DNA of 45,071 nt. It comes from DASRHY01 sp046765875. Its GTDB lineage: Bacteria > Actinomycetota > Actinomycetes > Propionibacteriales > Kribbellaceae. Both the position numbers and the translations under genes were made by a program. Of the stretch, positions 6,801 to 14,580 are shown one piece after another (the stretch's first letter is position 1; each line of letters starts with the position of its first letter). The notes under the pieces are model-generated. The model ran no database searches and had not been told where the DNA came from. It saw only the letters and a program-made list of their open reading frames with translations. Where the stretch lies: the NCBI GenBank assembly GCA_046765875.1, contig JBKPSJ010000194.1, forward strand, positions 1 through 45,071, written 5' to 3'.

Positions 6801-8531
6801 TCAGTGAGCGTGGAAGGCGTCGCGGGCTGCCAGCGCTGTGGCGAAGTAGCGGCTCGAGCCGATCTTGTCGGTGAGCCCGAAGCGGTCGAGTTGATCGCGG
6901 ACGTCGTCGGTGACGGCTGCCACGGCGAAGACGATGCCGCGGCGCTGCAACTGGTCGGCCAGTTCGAGCAGTGTCTGTGCGCCGGTGTAGTCGACGTCGT
7001 CGATCGCGTCGGCCTGGAGGACGAGCCAGCGCGTCCGGTCTGCGGTGTCGACGAGGCCGATGACCTCCCGGTACAGACGCTCGGCGTTGGCGTAGAAGAT
7101 TCCGACACCGAATCGGTAGATGACGAGGCCGGGCTCCGTGACCGCGCCAGGAGTGGCCCTCTCGGGCTTCAGCGAGCCTTGCCCGTCCCAGGTCAGGACG
7201 GTGTCGTGAGGGGCATAGTGCCGCTTCACGTGCACGATGAGCGATAGGAGCATCGCGAGGATGATCCCCGCCTCGACGCCGATCATGACGACGACGATCG
7301 CCGTCAACAGCGCGACCCAGAACTCGTCGCGGCGCAGTTCGTAGATCGTGCGCATGCGCTTGACGGCAATCAGCTTGAGCCCGATGAGGAACACCACGGA
7401 AGAGAGCACCGCGTTCGGCATGTACTGGAGGGGTTTGGTGAGGAACAGGAGCACGATCGCGACCACGGCCGCGGTGGTCAGCTGGGCGACCTGGGTGTGG
7501 CTCTTGGCCTCGTCGACCATCTCGGTCTTGGTCGGGCTGCCGTTGACGACGAACGTGCCGCTGACCCCGGCCGTGACGTTTGCGAGCCCGAGACCGACCA
7601 GGTCGGTGTTCTCCTCGAAGCGCTCGCCGTACTTGACGGCGTACGCCCGGGAGGTCGCTGCACTCTGGGCCAGGATCACGAGCAACATCGAGATCGCGGT
7701 CGGCACCAGCCTCAACGCGTCGGTCCAGCTCACGCCGCTCGGCATGCCGATGCTCGGCAGGCCGCTCGGCACCGGGCCGAGCGTCGAGACGTGGTGCGCC
7801 TGGAAGTCGAAGATCCAGCTCAGGGCGATCATCCCGACGACGGCGACCAGACCCGCGGGAATTGCCTTCACGCGGCGTTCGAACACGACCAGGATTGCGA
7901 GCGTGGCCGCCGAGACGAGCTCCGTCTGCAAGGAGCCGTCGCCGATGTGGCCCAGCGTCTTGAAGAACTTGATCAGGTCGCCGCTGAAGAAGCCGACGCT
8001 CGTCGTCTGCGCCGGCACTCCGAGCATGCCGCCGACCTGCCCGATCGCGACCTGGACGCCGACGCCGGTCAGAAAGCCGACCAGCACCGTCCGCGACAGG
8101 AAGTCGGCCAGGAAGCCGAGCCGCGCGGCCCGCGCCAGCCACAGCAGCCCGCCGGCGAGCAACGCGCCGAGCCCGGCGAGACCCACCCACTCCGGCGAGG
8201 CCGGCTGAAGGCCGGAGATGCCGAGCGCGGCGATCCCTGCGTACATGATGGCGGCCGTAGCCGAGTCCGCCCCCACCACCAGATGACGCGACGATCCGAA
8301 CACGGCGTACGCGACGACCGGGATCAGCATCGTGTACAGGCCGGTGATCACCGGCATCCCGGCGATCTTCGTGTAGCCCATCACCTCCGGGATCGCGAGC
8401 GCGGCCAGCGTGATCCCAGCGACAACGTCCTTCCGCAGCCAGGTCCGGTCATAGGGCCGGACTCCGTCGAGCAACGCGACATACCGGCGGAGACCTGAGC
8501 GCGGATGCCCGGATCCGGACGTAGCCTGCAC
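6801..8531 (-). CDS. SulP-family anion transporter with STAS domain
   Basis: The 576-residue protein belongs to the SulP/SLC26 family. Its N-terminal about 430 residues are hydrophobic, with the family start WLRKDVVAGITLAALAIPEV followed by MGYTKIAGMPVITGLYTML, then SSRHLVVGADSATAAIMYAG and the NVTAGVSGTFVVNGSPTKT loop. A cytoplasmic STAS domain follows at about 455-576 (VLQADAIDDVDYTGAQTLLE). Substrates in the family include sulfate, bicarbonate and dicarboxylates; the sequence does not decide which. The GTG start at 8531 has TAGAGT 6 nt upstream, so it may be leaderless. That hexamer includes the stop codon of the GNAT-SnoaL gene. Confidence 0.92.
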   Translation of the reverse strand: MQATSGSGHPRSGLRRYVALLDGVRPYDRTWLRKDVVAGITLAALAIPEVMGYTKIAGMPVITGLYTMLIPVVAYAVFGSSRHLVVGADSATAAIMYAGIAALGISGLQPASPEWVGLAGLGALLAGGLLWLARAARLGFLADFLSRTVLVGFLTGVGVQVAIGQVGGMLGVPAQTTSVGFFSGDLIKFFKTLGHIGDGSLQTELVSAATLAILVVFERRVKAIPAGLVAVVGMIALSWIFDFQAHHVSTLGPVPSGLPSIGMPSGVSWTDALRLVPTAISMLLVILAQSAATSRAYAVKYGERFEENTDLVGLGLANVTAGVSGTFVVNGSPTKTEMVDEAKSHTQVAQLTTAAVVAIVLLFLTKPLQYMPNAVLSSVVFLIGLKLIAVKRMRTIYELRRDEFWVALLTAIVVVMIGVEAGIILAMLLSLIVHVKRHYAPHDTVLTWDGQGSLKPERATPGAVTEPGLVIYRFGVGIFYANAERLYREVIGLVDTADRTRWLVLQADAIDDVDYTGAQTLLELADQLQRRGIVFAVAAVTDDVRDQLDRFGLTDKIGSSRYFATALAARDAFHAH

Positions 8532-8537
8532 GGGCGG

Positions 8538-8543
8538 ACTCTA
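8538..8543 (-). promoter_or_regulatory. Likely -10 of the SulP gene, overlapping the upstream stop codon
   Basis: TAGAGT on the minus strand ends 6 nt before the GTG at 8531. Its first three bases are the TAG stop of the GNAT-SnoaL gene. No Shine-Dalgarno sequence is visible. Confidence 0.4.
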
Positions 8544-9386
8544 CGCCCTGGTGAGTTGGCGGCGGAGGGCTTCGAGATCGCCGAGGACCCAGGCGGAGGC
8601 GAGCTTGCCTTCGCGCTCGGTGAAGAAGGCCGCACCCGCGTACTCGAACTTGCGGCCGGTCGGCTCGATCCCGGCGAGCCGGCCGTGGTGGTGGCCCGAG
8701 TACAGCAGCCGGGCCGCCGCTCGGTCGCCGTACGCGATCAGGTCGACGAGGTTGTTGTGGAAGTCCGGCGCGCCTTGGCGAATGGTGTCGCGGTACGACC
8801 GCCACTCGTCGCGGCCGGTCGTCTCGGTGCCCAGCGAGCCGCGGAACGCGAAGTCCTCGGCGAGCACCTCGTCCACCTCGCTGTCGTCCCATTCGTTCCA
8901 CAGCAACGCGTAGAACCGGTGCACCAAGGCCGCGATCCCGGTCGGCATCGGCTTGGTGAAGAAGACCCGGCGGTACCCGTTGTCCTCGGAGCGCCCGGTC
9001 TCCGCGTACCCGTGCCTCGTGTAGTACGCGATGTTCTCCGTCATCGCCTCGTTGGTGTACATGCGGATCTCGACCGCACGCCGGCGCAGCGCCTCGAGCT
9101 CGGCGAACCGGAGCAGCTGGTTGCCGATGCCTCGGCCCTGGTAGTCGGGGAGTACGGCGACGTTCTCCAGCAGCAGCCAGTCGTCCTGCGGGATCAGGAC
9201 GATCAGGCCGACCACCCGGTACTCATCGACGACGACTCGGACGTTGCCGTCCCGGATCGCCTGCCCGTAGTCCGCCGACATCGGCGCCGGCTCGCGGTCC
9301 ATCCGGGACAGGTAGATCCTGTAGGCCTGCCGCGCCACCTCCGCGACGTCAGGCAGGTCGGGCAGGACGGCGGGCCGGAACTCCAC
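8541..9386 (-). CDS. GNAT acetyltransferase fused to a SnoaL-like domain
   Basis: This 281-residue protein has two domains. Residues 1-150 are a GNAT acetyltransferase, with the acetyl-CoA loop VLPDYQGRGIGNQLL and the C-terminal NIAYYTRHGYAETGR. Residues about 155-281 resemble the SnoaL/ester-cyclase fold of the NTF2 superfamily (LVHRFYALLWNEWDDSEVDE, then LAEDFAFRGSLG, then HHHGRLAGIEPTGRKFEYAG). The join is in frame with no sign of a frameshift. The GTG start (9384-9386) overlaps the TAG of the marR gene by one base, so it is coupled to marR and pncB. The substrate is unknown; the second domain may bind or alter a small molecule. Confidence 0.85.
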   Translation of the reverse strand: MEFRPAVLPDLPDVAEVARQAYRIYLSRMDREPAPMSADYGQAIRDGNVRVVVDEYRVVGLIVLIPQDDWLLLENVAVLPDYQGRGIGNQLLRFAELEALRRRAVEIRMYTNEAMTENIAYYTRHGYAETGRSEDNGYRRVFFTKPMPTGIAALVHRFYALLWNEWDDSEVDEVLAEDFAFRGSLGTETTGRDEWRSYRDTIRQGAPDFHNNLVDLIAYGDRAAARLLYSGHHHGRLAGIEPTGRKFEYAGAAFFTEREGKLASAWVLGDLEALRRQLTRA

Positions 9387-9841
9387 TAGGCAATCTCATC
9401 GACATTGGCCGTGATCGTCCAGAGCAGGTTGCGGAGCAACCGGCGTTGCTCGGCGTCGATACCGCGCAAGGCCCGCTTGCCCGCCAGTGCGTGCAGGTCC
9501 TGGACCCTGCGGGCCATCTCCTCGCCCTTCTCGGTCAGCTCCACCCGGACCTGGCGGGCGTCCGCGGCGGTCTTGAGCCGGCGTACCAGACCCGACGCCT
9601 CCATCCGTTGTGCGGTCCGGGTGGCGGTCGGCACCTCGACGTCGAGCACCTTGGCAAGCTGAGCGACCGGCATCGAGCCGTGGTGCGCGAGCTTGACCAG
9701 CACCATCTCCTGTCCGGCGTACACGCCGCTGCCGGCCAGCTCGGCGGTCAGCGCCTTGCGGGAGGCTCGCTCGGCGAACCGCAATGCGATCAGTACGTCC
9801 ACCTCGTTCGCCGGCGCGTCCGGCGACCACCCGGTGCTCAT
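9386..9841 (-). CDS. MarR-family transcriptional regulator
   Basis: The 151-residue protein has a MarR winged helix-turn-helix. The recognition region is MPVAQLAKVLDVEVPTATRT and the wing is RRLKTAADARQVRVELTEKG. Flanking helices (residues 15-45 and 110-151) would form the dimer interface. ATG at 9841 overlaps the pncB stop (ATGA), and the downstream GNAT-SnoaL gene overlaps this stop, so pncB-marR-GNAT is one coupled operon. It may control its own operon or respond to the substrate of the GNAT-SnoaL protein; neither can be seen directly. Confidence 0.9.
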   Translation of the reverse strand: MSTGWSPDAPANEVDVLIALRFAERASRKALTAELAGSGVYAGQEMVLVKLAHHGSMPVAQLAKVLDVEVPTATRTAQRMEASGLVRRLKTAADARQVRVELTEKGEEMARRVQDLHALAGKRALRGIDAEQRRLLRNLLWTITANVDEIA

Positions 9842-11184
9842 CGCCGTTCCTTGCGGGCGAACGGGTCGTGCGCCACCAGGTCGCCGATGTACTCGGTCGG
9901 GATCGCCGGCTCGCCGCGGCTGAGCTGGCTCGCACTGCGCGGTAGCTCGTCGCGGACCTTCGCGTGGTGGTCGCGGGCCTCGTCGAGGGTGGTCCGGCCG
10001 GTCACCGTGCCCTTGCTGATCAGTTGCCGCAGCAGCTCCCGGTCGTCGCCGTCGTCGACCGGCGGCTCGCCGACACCGATCAGCTCCACCTCGGCCTCGC
10101 CCCTCGCGTTACGCCGGCGCAGCGCGTACTTCCGGCCGCCGATCGAGATCTTGTCCCGGCTCTTCTTCGCCACGCTGATCATCTCCCCGCCGGACGTCTC
10201 GTGCGACACCAGCTTGTACACGAAGCCGCAGGTCGGGTGGCCGGAGCCGGTGACCAACGACGTACCAACGCCGTAGCCGTCGACCGCGGCCGGCGCGAGC
10301 GCGGCGATCTGGTACTCGTCCAGATCGCTGGTCACGATGATCCGCGTCCTCGTCGCGCCGAGCGAGTCGAGCTGCTCGCGTACCTGGCCGGCCAGCGACG
10401 GCAGGTCCCCGGAGTCGAGCCGGACCGCGCCCAGATCCGGTCCGGTGATGTCGATCGCCGTCCTCACCGCCGCCTCGACGTCGAAGGTGTCGACCAGCAG
10501 CGTGGTGCCCTTGCCCAGTGCGGTGATCTGCGAGACGAAGGCATCCCGCTCGGTGTCGTGCAGCAGGGTGAACGCATGTGCCGCGGTCCCGGTCGTCGGT
10601 ACGCCGTACCGCCGGCCGGCCTCCAGGTTCGAGGTGGCGGTGAACCCGGCGATGTAGGCGGCGCAGGCGGCCGCGACCCCGGCCCGTTCGTGGGTGCGGC
10701 GCGAGCCCATCTCGATGCACGGCCGGCCGCCGGCCCACCAGGTCATCCGGGACGCCGCCGAGGCGACGGCCGAGTCGTGGTTGAGGATCGACAGCAGCAG
10801 CGTCTCCAGCAGCACCGCCTCGGCGAACGAGGCCTCGACCACCAGGATCGGCGAGCCGGGGAAGTAGATCTCGCCGTCGGCGTACCCCCAGATGTCGCCA
10901 CCGAACCGGTAATCGGACAGCCAGTCGCGGGTCGCGGCGTCGACCACGCCCGCATCGGCGAGGTAGCCGATCTCCTCCTCGCCGAACCTGAATGCCTCGA
11001 GTGCCTCGAGCGTACGGTTCACGCCGGCCACCACTCCGTACCGGCGGCCGGGCGGCAGGCGCCGCGCGAACAGCTCGAACACGCACCGGCGTGGCGCTGT
11101 ACCGTCGGCGAGGCTGGCCTGGAGCATGGTCAGCTCGTAGTGATCGGTGAGGAGCGCCGTCGAAGGACCCGCTGGTTGTGCCAC
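9838..11184 (-). CDS. pncB: Nicotinate phosphoribosyltransferase
   Basis: The 448-residue enzyme joins nicotinate to PRPP with ATP to form nicotinate mononucleotide, following PncA in the Preiss-Handler NAD salvage route. Family features: LLTDHYELTMLQA at the N-terminus, LLSILNHDSAVASAA, the TSNLEAGRRYGVPTTGTAAH segment with His203 as probable phosphorylated His, the PRPP/nicotinate region AVRLDSGDLPSL, and IIVTSDLDEY with GYGVGTSLVTG. GTG at 11184 has TAGGCT 6 nt upstream. It is divergent from clpS across 49 bp, as pncB1 (Rv1330c) is in Mycobacterium tuberculosis. A MarR gene and a GNAT-SnoaL gene follow in the same operon. Confidence 0.95.
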   Translation of the reverse strand: MAQPAGPSTALLTDHYELTMLQASLADGTAPRRCVFELFARRLPPGRRYGVVAGVNRTLEALEAFRFGEEEIGYLADAGVVDAATRDWLSDYRFGGDIWGYADGEIYFPGSPILVVEASFAEAVLLETLLLSILNHDSAVASAASRMTWWAGGRPCIEMGSRRTHERAGVAAACAAYIAGFTATSNLEAGRRYGVPTTGTAAHAFTLLHDTERDAFVSQITALGKGTTLLVDTFDVEAAVRTAIDITGPDLGAVRLDSGDLPSLAGQVREQLDSLGATRTRIIVTSDLDEYQIAALAPAAVDGYGVGTSLVTGSGHPTCGFVYKLVSHETSGGEMISVAKKSRDKISIGGRKYALRRRNARGEAEVELIGVGEPPVDDGDDRELLRQLISKGTVTGRTTLDEARDHHAKVRDELPRSASQLSRGEPAIPTEYIGDLVAHDPFARKERR

Positions 11185-11190
11185 AAACGC

Positions 11191-11196
11191 AGCCTA
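11191..11196 (-). promoter_or_regulatory. Likely -10 of pncB (leaderless)
   Basis: TAGGCT on the minus strand, then 6 nt, then GTG at 11184. It lies in the 49-bp gap shared with the divergent clpS gene. Confidence 0.45.
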
Positions 11197-11233
11197 TTGC
11201 GAGGTCACCGGCAGTGGTGGAGAGAATGGAGCG

Positions 11234-11545
11234 GTGACCACGGTGGTGACGCCCGCGCTGACCACGGCGCCGAGCGAGGTCGAGAGCCCGGAGACCGGGA
11301 CGGCCGTCCAGGCCGAGCTCCCGTGGGTCACCATCGTCTGGAACGACCCGGTGAACCTGATGGACTACGTCACCTATGTGTTCCAGACCTACTTCGGCTA
11401 TCCGAAGGCCAAGGCGGAGAAGCTGATGTGGCAAGTGCACCGGGAGGGCAAGTCCGTGGTCTCCAACGGCAATCGCGAGGCGATGGAGCGCGACGTCGAG
11501 GCAATGCACTCCTACGGCCTGTGGGCCACCTGCGAGAAGTCGTGA
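11234..11545 (+). CDS. clpS: ATP-dependent Clp protease adaptor ClpS
   Basis: This 103-residue protein delivers N-degron substrates to the ClpAP or ClpCP protease. After a Thr/Pro/Glu-rich tail (1-33) comes the ClpS core: WVTIVWNDPVNLMDYVTYVF holds the Asn-Asp-Pro substrate pocket, then YFGYPKAKAEKLMWQVHREG, and AMERDVEAMHSYGLWATCEK closes the domain. GTG at 11234 is chosen because the core begins shortly after it. A DUF2017 gene overlaps its stop (GTGA), an arrangement conserved in actinobacteria. Confidence 0.94.
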   Translation: MTTVVTPALTTAPSEVESPETGTAVQAELPWVTIVWNDPVNLMDYVTYVFQTYFGYPKAKAEKLMWQVHREGKSVVSNGNREAMERDVEAMHSYGLWATCEKS

Positions 11546-12096
11546 CCCGGTTCCGGCGGCGCAAGAAGACGGTGATCGTCAGCTTCGTCGAGCACGAGGC
11601 CGAGATCCTGGCCGGGATGCTGCGCAACCTGATCGAGCTCCTGTACGACGGGATGCCGCCGCGTGCCACCGCCGGCACGGACCCGTTCGACGAGTTGGTC
11701 GCCACCGACGGCCCGACGGCGCCGCCCGAGGACGCGGTGCTGCGGCGGTTGCTCCCGGACGCGTACTCCGAGGACGACCAGGCCTCGGCGGAGTTCCGCC
11801 GGTTCACCGAGCGCGGACTGCGCGACGGCAAGGCCGGCGACGCCAAACTGGTGCTGACCCAGATCGAGGGCGCCGAGTCTGTTGCCGACGGCATCGAGAT
11901 CGAGCCGGCCGACCAGCTCGCGTGGCTGCGCGCGCTCAACGACCTGCGGCTGGCGCTGGGCACCCGCCTCGGGATCGAGCAGGACGACTACGAGGTCTGG
12001 GAGAGCCTAGCCGACGACGACCCGCGTCGGGTGACGTACGACCTGTACGACTGGCTCGGCTACCTCCAGTCCGCCCTCCTGCACAACATGCGCTAA
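11542..12096 (+). CDS. DUF2017 family protein
   Basis: A 184-residue acidic cytoplasmic protein starting VTRFRRRKKTVIVSFVEHEA. It matches the DUF2017 family by length, by the end WESLADDDPRRVTYDLYDWL, and above all by its position after clpS (the Rv1332 position in Mycobacterium tuberculosis). It has no catalytic motif I can name. GTG at 11542 overlaps the clpS stop, so the two are cotranslated. That suggests, but does not prove, a role with ClpS in substrate delivery. Confidence 0.88.
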   Translation: MTRFRRRKKTVIVSFVEHEAEILAGMLRNLIELLYDGMPPRATAGTDPFDELVATDGPTAPPEDAVLRRLLPDAYSEDDQASAEFRRFTERGLRDGKAGDAKLVLTQIEGAESVADGIEIEPADQLAWLRALNDLRLALGTRLGIEQDDYEVWESLADDDPRRVTYDLYDWLGYLQSALLHNMR

Positions 12097-12192
12097 CTGC
12101 CTGCCGCCGCACACGTTGGGCGGACCTCATACACGGCGCGCCGCCTTCGGCAGTCCGCTTCGCGTGCACCCCCGCGGCGGACCGTCCTGCCG

Positions 12193-12245
12193 GGGTTCAC
12201 GCCGCGCCTCAGGGTTCGCACCACGGTCTGCGGGGGCGTGAACCC
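12193..12245. repeat. Perfect 11-bp inverted repeat downstream of the clpS operon
   Basis: GGGTTCACGCC (12193-12203) and GGCGTGAACCC (12235-12245) are exact reverse complements separated by 31 nt. This may be part of a terminator or a dispersed genomic repeat. Confidence 0.6.
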
Positions 12246-12340
12246 TGACCAGCGGCGTCAACCCCGGTACGTGGGGTTCAAGCACGCGGCGGCGCGGCAA
12301 GAAGAGGCAGGCGCGTCGTGCAAACCCGAACTCGTTCGCT

Positions 12341-12408
12341 CGCCTGGCACCCGTACCAACCGTTTTGCGAACCGAGAACGGTCGGTACGGGTGCCAAGGT
12401 GCCAGGCG
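12341..12408. repeat. Long hairpin with a competing third arm upstream of mec
   Basis: TGGCACCCGTACCAACCG (12345-12362) pairs with CGGTCGGTACGGGTGCCA (12379-12396) over 18 positions with one mismatch; the loop is 16 nt. CGCCTGGCACC (12341-12351), which overlaps the left arm, is also the exact complement of GGTGCCAGGCG (12398-12408). The left arm can therefore pair with either of two right arms, but not both. Confidence 0.65.
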
Positions 12409-12460
12409 TCCAGGATGCGGACTGAGGTCGCCGTGGTACGGAGCGGTATCAGGGTCCCCG

Positions 12461-12466
12461 TACCGT
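12461..12466 (+). promoter_or_regulatory. Likely -10 of the mec-cysO-cysM operon (leaderless)
   Basis: TACCGT is followed by 7 nt and the GTG at 12474. It also lies within the right arm of a GGTACGG/CCGTACC repeat (12435-12464), so a regulator bound there would block the promoter. Confidence 0.4.
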
Positions 12467-12473
12467 TGATGGT

Positions 12474-12926
12474 GTGCTGATCATCGACTCCGCGACGTAC
12501 GACGCGATCGTCGCGCACGCGCGCCGCGACCACCCGGACGAGGCGTGCGGCGTGGTTGCCGGGCCGGCCGGCTCGGACCGTCCGGCGCGGTTCGTGCCGA
12601 TGCTCAACGCCGCGATGTCGCCGACCTTCTACGAGTTCGACTCCGGGGACCTGCTCCGGTTGTACAAGGAGATGGACGAGCGCGACGAGGAGCCGGTGGT
12701 GATCTACCACTCGCACACCGCGACCGAGGCGTACCCGTCGCGTACCGATATCAACCTGGCCCAGGAGCCGAACGCGCACTATGTGCTGGTGTCGACCCGG
12801 GACGGCGCGCACGATGAGGCGTACGAGGGGCCGGTGGAATTCCGGTCCTACCGGATCAGTGACGGCGTAGTAACCGAGGAGGACGTGAAGGTCGTCCCCT
12901 CCTATGTCAATGCAGAGAGAGACTGA
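12474..12926 (+). CDS. mec: JAMM-domain metalloprotease acting on the CysO-cysteine adduct
   Basis: This 150-residue zinc hydrolase belongs to the JAMM/MPN family. The motif is complete: Glu23 (DEACG), then His79-Ser-His81 with Pro88-Ser89 and Asp92 in YHSHTATEAYPSRTD. In Mycobacterium tuberculosis, Mec (Rv1334) releases cysteine from CysO-cysteine; the same order mec-cysO-cysM here supports this function. GTG at 12474 begins VLIIDSATYDAIVAHARRDH. cysO starts 4 nt after the stop. Confidence 0.93.
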   Translation: MLIIDSATYDAIVAHARRDHPDEACGVVAGPAGSDRPARFVPMLNAAMSPTFYEFDSGDLLRLYKEMDERDEEPVVIYHSHTATEAYPSRTDINLAQEPNAHYVLVSTRDGAHDEAYEGPVEFRSYRISDGVVTEEDVKVVPSYVNAERD

Positions 12927-12930
12927 GGAT

Positions 12931-13209
12931 ATGGCGATCGAGCTGCGGGTTCCGACGATCCTGCGGACCTATACCGGCGGCGAGAAGACGGTGTCGGGGT
13001 CGGGTGGCACACTGGCCGAGCTACTGGACGACCTCGACGGGCAGCATCGCGGCCTGAAGGAGCGGATCGTCGAGGGCGACCCGGAGGAGCTGCGCCGGTT
13101 CGTGAACGTGTACGTCAACGACGAGGACGTCCGCTTCACCGGCGGGCTGAAGACCGAGCTCAGCGACGGCGACGTCGTCGTCGTGCTGCCGGCCGTCGCC
13201 GGGGGCTGA
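12931..13209 (+). CDS. cysO: Sulfur-carrier protein CysO (ubiquitin-like, ThiS/MoaD fold)
   Basis: This 92-residue beta-grasp protein ends in Gly-Gly (VVVVLPAVAGG), the tail that is activated and thiocarboxylated. It donates sulfide to O-phosphoserine on CysM, giving CysO-cysteine. Core features are IELRVPTILRTYTGGEKTVS, LAELLDDLDGQHRGLKERIV and VNVYVNDEDVRFTGGLKTEL. ATG at 12931 has a GAGG ribosome site and leaves a standard-length protein. It sits between mec and cysM. Confidence 0.94.
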   Translation: MAIELRVPTILRTYTGGEKTVSGSGGTLAELLDDLDGQHRGLKERIVEGDPEELRRFVNVYVNDEDVRFTGGLKTELSDGDVVVVLPAVAGG

Positions 13210-13216
13210 TCGCCCG

Positions 13217-14164
13217 ATGCGCTACGACAGCCTGCTGGACGCCATCGGCGACACGCCGCTGGTCGGGTTGCCACGGTTGTCACCGTCGGCGGACGTCCGG
13301 CTGTGGGCCAAGCTGGAGGACCGCAATCCGACCGGGTCGATCAAGGACCGGGCGGCGCTGCGGATGCTGGTCGACGCCGAGAAGGACGGCCGGCTGCGGC
13401 CTGGCTGCACGATCCTCGAGCCGACGTCGGGCAACACCGGGATCTCGCTGGCGATGGCCGCCAGGCTGCGCGGGTACCGGCTGGTCTGCGTGATGCCGGA
13501 GAACACCTCCGAGGAGCGCCGCCAGCTGCTGCGGATGTGGGGCGTCGAGATCGTCTCCTCGCCGGCCGCGGGCGGGTCGAACGAGGCGGTCCGGTTGGCC
13601 AAGCAGATGGCCGCGGAGCATCCGGACTGGGTGATGCTGTACCAGTACGGCAACCCGTCGAACGCGATGGCGCACTACGACGGCACTGCGCGCGAGATCC
13701 TCGCCGACCTGCCGTCGATCACGCACTTCGTTGCCGGGCTCGGCACCACCGGGACGCTGATGGGCGCCGGCCGGTTCTTCCGCGAGCACAAGCCGGACGT
13801 GCGGATCATCGCCGCCGAGCCCCGGTACGGCGAGCTGGTGTACGGACTGCGCAACCTCGACGAGGGGTTCGTACCGGAGCTGTACGACGACGAGCTGATC
13901 GACGCACGGTTCTCGGTCGGCCCGCGGGATGCCGTACGAAGGGTGCGCGAGCTGCTCGAGAACGAGGGCGTGTTCGCCGGCATCTCCACCGGAGCGATCC
14001 TGCACGCGGCGCTCGGCCAGGCGGCCAGGTGCGTCAACGACGGCGAGCAGGCCGACATCGCCTTCGTGGTCGCCGACGGCGGCTGGAAGTACCTGTCCAC
14101 CGGCGCGTACGAGGGCACCATCGACGAAGCAGAGGAGCGCCTCGAGGGCCAGCTCTGGGCCTAG
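13217..14164 (+). CDS. cysM: O-phosphoserine sulfhydrylase (cysteine synthase B type)
   Basis: The 315-residue PLP enzyme makes cysteine from O-phosphoserine and thiocarboxylated CysO. The PLP lysine is Lys43 (NPTGSIKDRAALRM); the phosphate-loop motif TSGNTGISLAMA and GLGTTGTLMGAGRFF are present. The segment RYGELVYGLRNLDEGFVPEL is close to the mycobacterial CysM region that holds the phosphoserine-recognising Arg, and the C-terminus (WKYLSTGAYEGTIDEAEERL) also matches. These, with the neighbouring cysO and mec, favour CysM over an O-acetylserine enzyme. ATG at 13217 lies 7 nt after cysO. Confidence 0.95.
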   Translation: MRYDSLLDAIGDTPLVGLPRLSPSADVRLWAKLEDRNPTGSIKDRAALRMLVDAEKDGRLRPGCTILEPTSGNTGISLAMAARLRGYRLVCVMPENTSEERRQLLRMWGVEIVSSPAAGGSNEAVRLAKQMAAEHPDWVMLYQYGNPSNAMAHYDGTAREILADLPSITHFVAGLGTTGTLMGAGRFFREHKPDVRIIAAEPRYGELVYGLRNLDEGFVPELYDDELIDARFSVGPRDAVRRVRELLENEGVFAGISTGAILHAALGQAARCVNDGEQADIAFVVADGGWKYLSTGAYEGTIDEAEERLEGQLWA

Positions 14165-14253
14165 CTCACGGTCTACACGCGAATGTGTCGAAATCCTTCC
14201 AGGTGAGCCGTCATCGGGGTAGAGACAGGCTCAGATACCTCAAGGAGGACGCC

Positions 14254-14580
14254 ATGAAGTACATGCTGTTCGTGTGTGTCGACCCGGCAGCTGCCAGGCC
14301 GGCTGGGGACACCGGTGACATCGACGAGTGGCTGACGTCGGTCAAGGACGTCCGGCTCGACGGCAACGAGTTGCAGCGGCCCGACCAGGCCAGGTCGGTG
14401 CGGGTCCGTGAGGGCAGGACGCTGGTCACCGAGGGCCCGTTCACCGAGACCCAGGAGTGGATCGCCGGCTACGACATCCTCGACTGCGACAGCATCGAGG
14501 AGGCGATCGAGTTCGCCGCGCAGCATCCGGTGACGCGTGGTGGCGGCGTCATCGAGGTACGCCCCTACCCGGCCGACTGA
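14254..14580 (+). CDS. YCII-related domain protein
   Basis: A 108-residue alpha-beta protein starting MKYMLFVCVDPAAARPAGDT, with the typical GNELQRPDQARSVRVREGRT and VTEGPFTETQEWIAGYDILD. It belongs to the YCII-like (DGPF-type) family, whose members are often encoded near ECF sigma factors; none is seen here. Its biochemical role is not known. The Shine-Dalgarno sequence AAGGAGG (14242-14248) is excellent. Its last 32 bp overlap the 3' end of the convergent DUF72 gene, an unusually long convergent coding overlap. Confidence 0.88.
   Translation: MKYMLFVCVDPAAARPAGDTGDIDEWLTSVKDVRLDGNELQRPDQARSVRVREGRTLVTEGPFTETQEWIAGYDILDCDSIEEAIEFAAQHPVTRGGGVIEVRPYPAD

Larger units (their letters stand above)
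12097..12473. other. 377-bp intergenic region with nested inverted repeats, no gene
   Basis: No coding frame here looks real. The DNA holds an 11-bp perfect inverted repeat (12193-12203 with 12235-12245), a smaller AACCCC/GGGGTT pair near 12258-12276, an 18-bp near-perfect pair with a competing arm (12341-12408), and GGTACGG (12435-12441) with CCGTACC (12458-12464) just before mec. It could serve as terminator for clpS-DUF2017 and as upstream control of the mec-cysO-cysM operon. Confidence 0.6.

Noticed and set aside
12258..12812. Minus-strand frame overlapping mec and the upstream intergenic DNA
   Set aside because: It runs opposite the well-supported mec gene and shows no domain.
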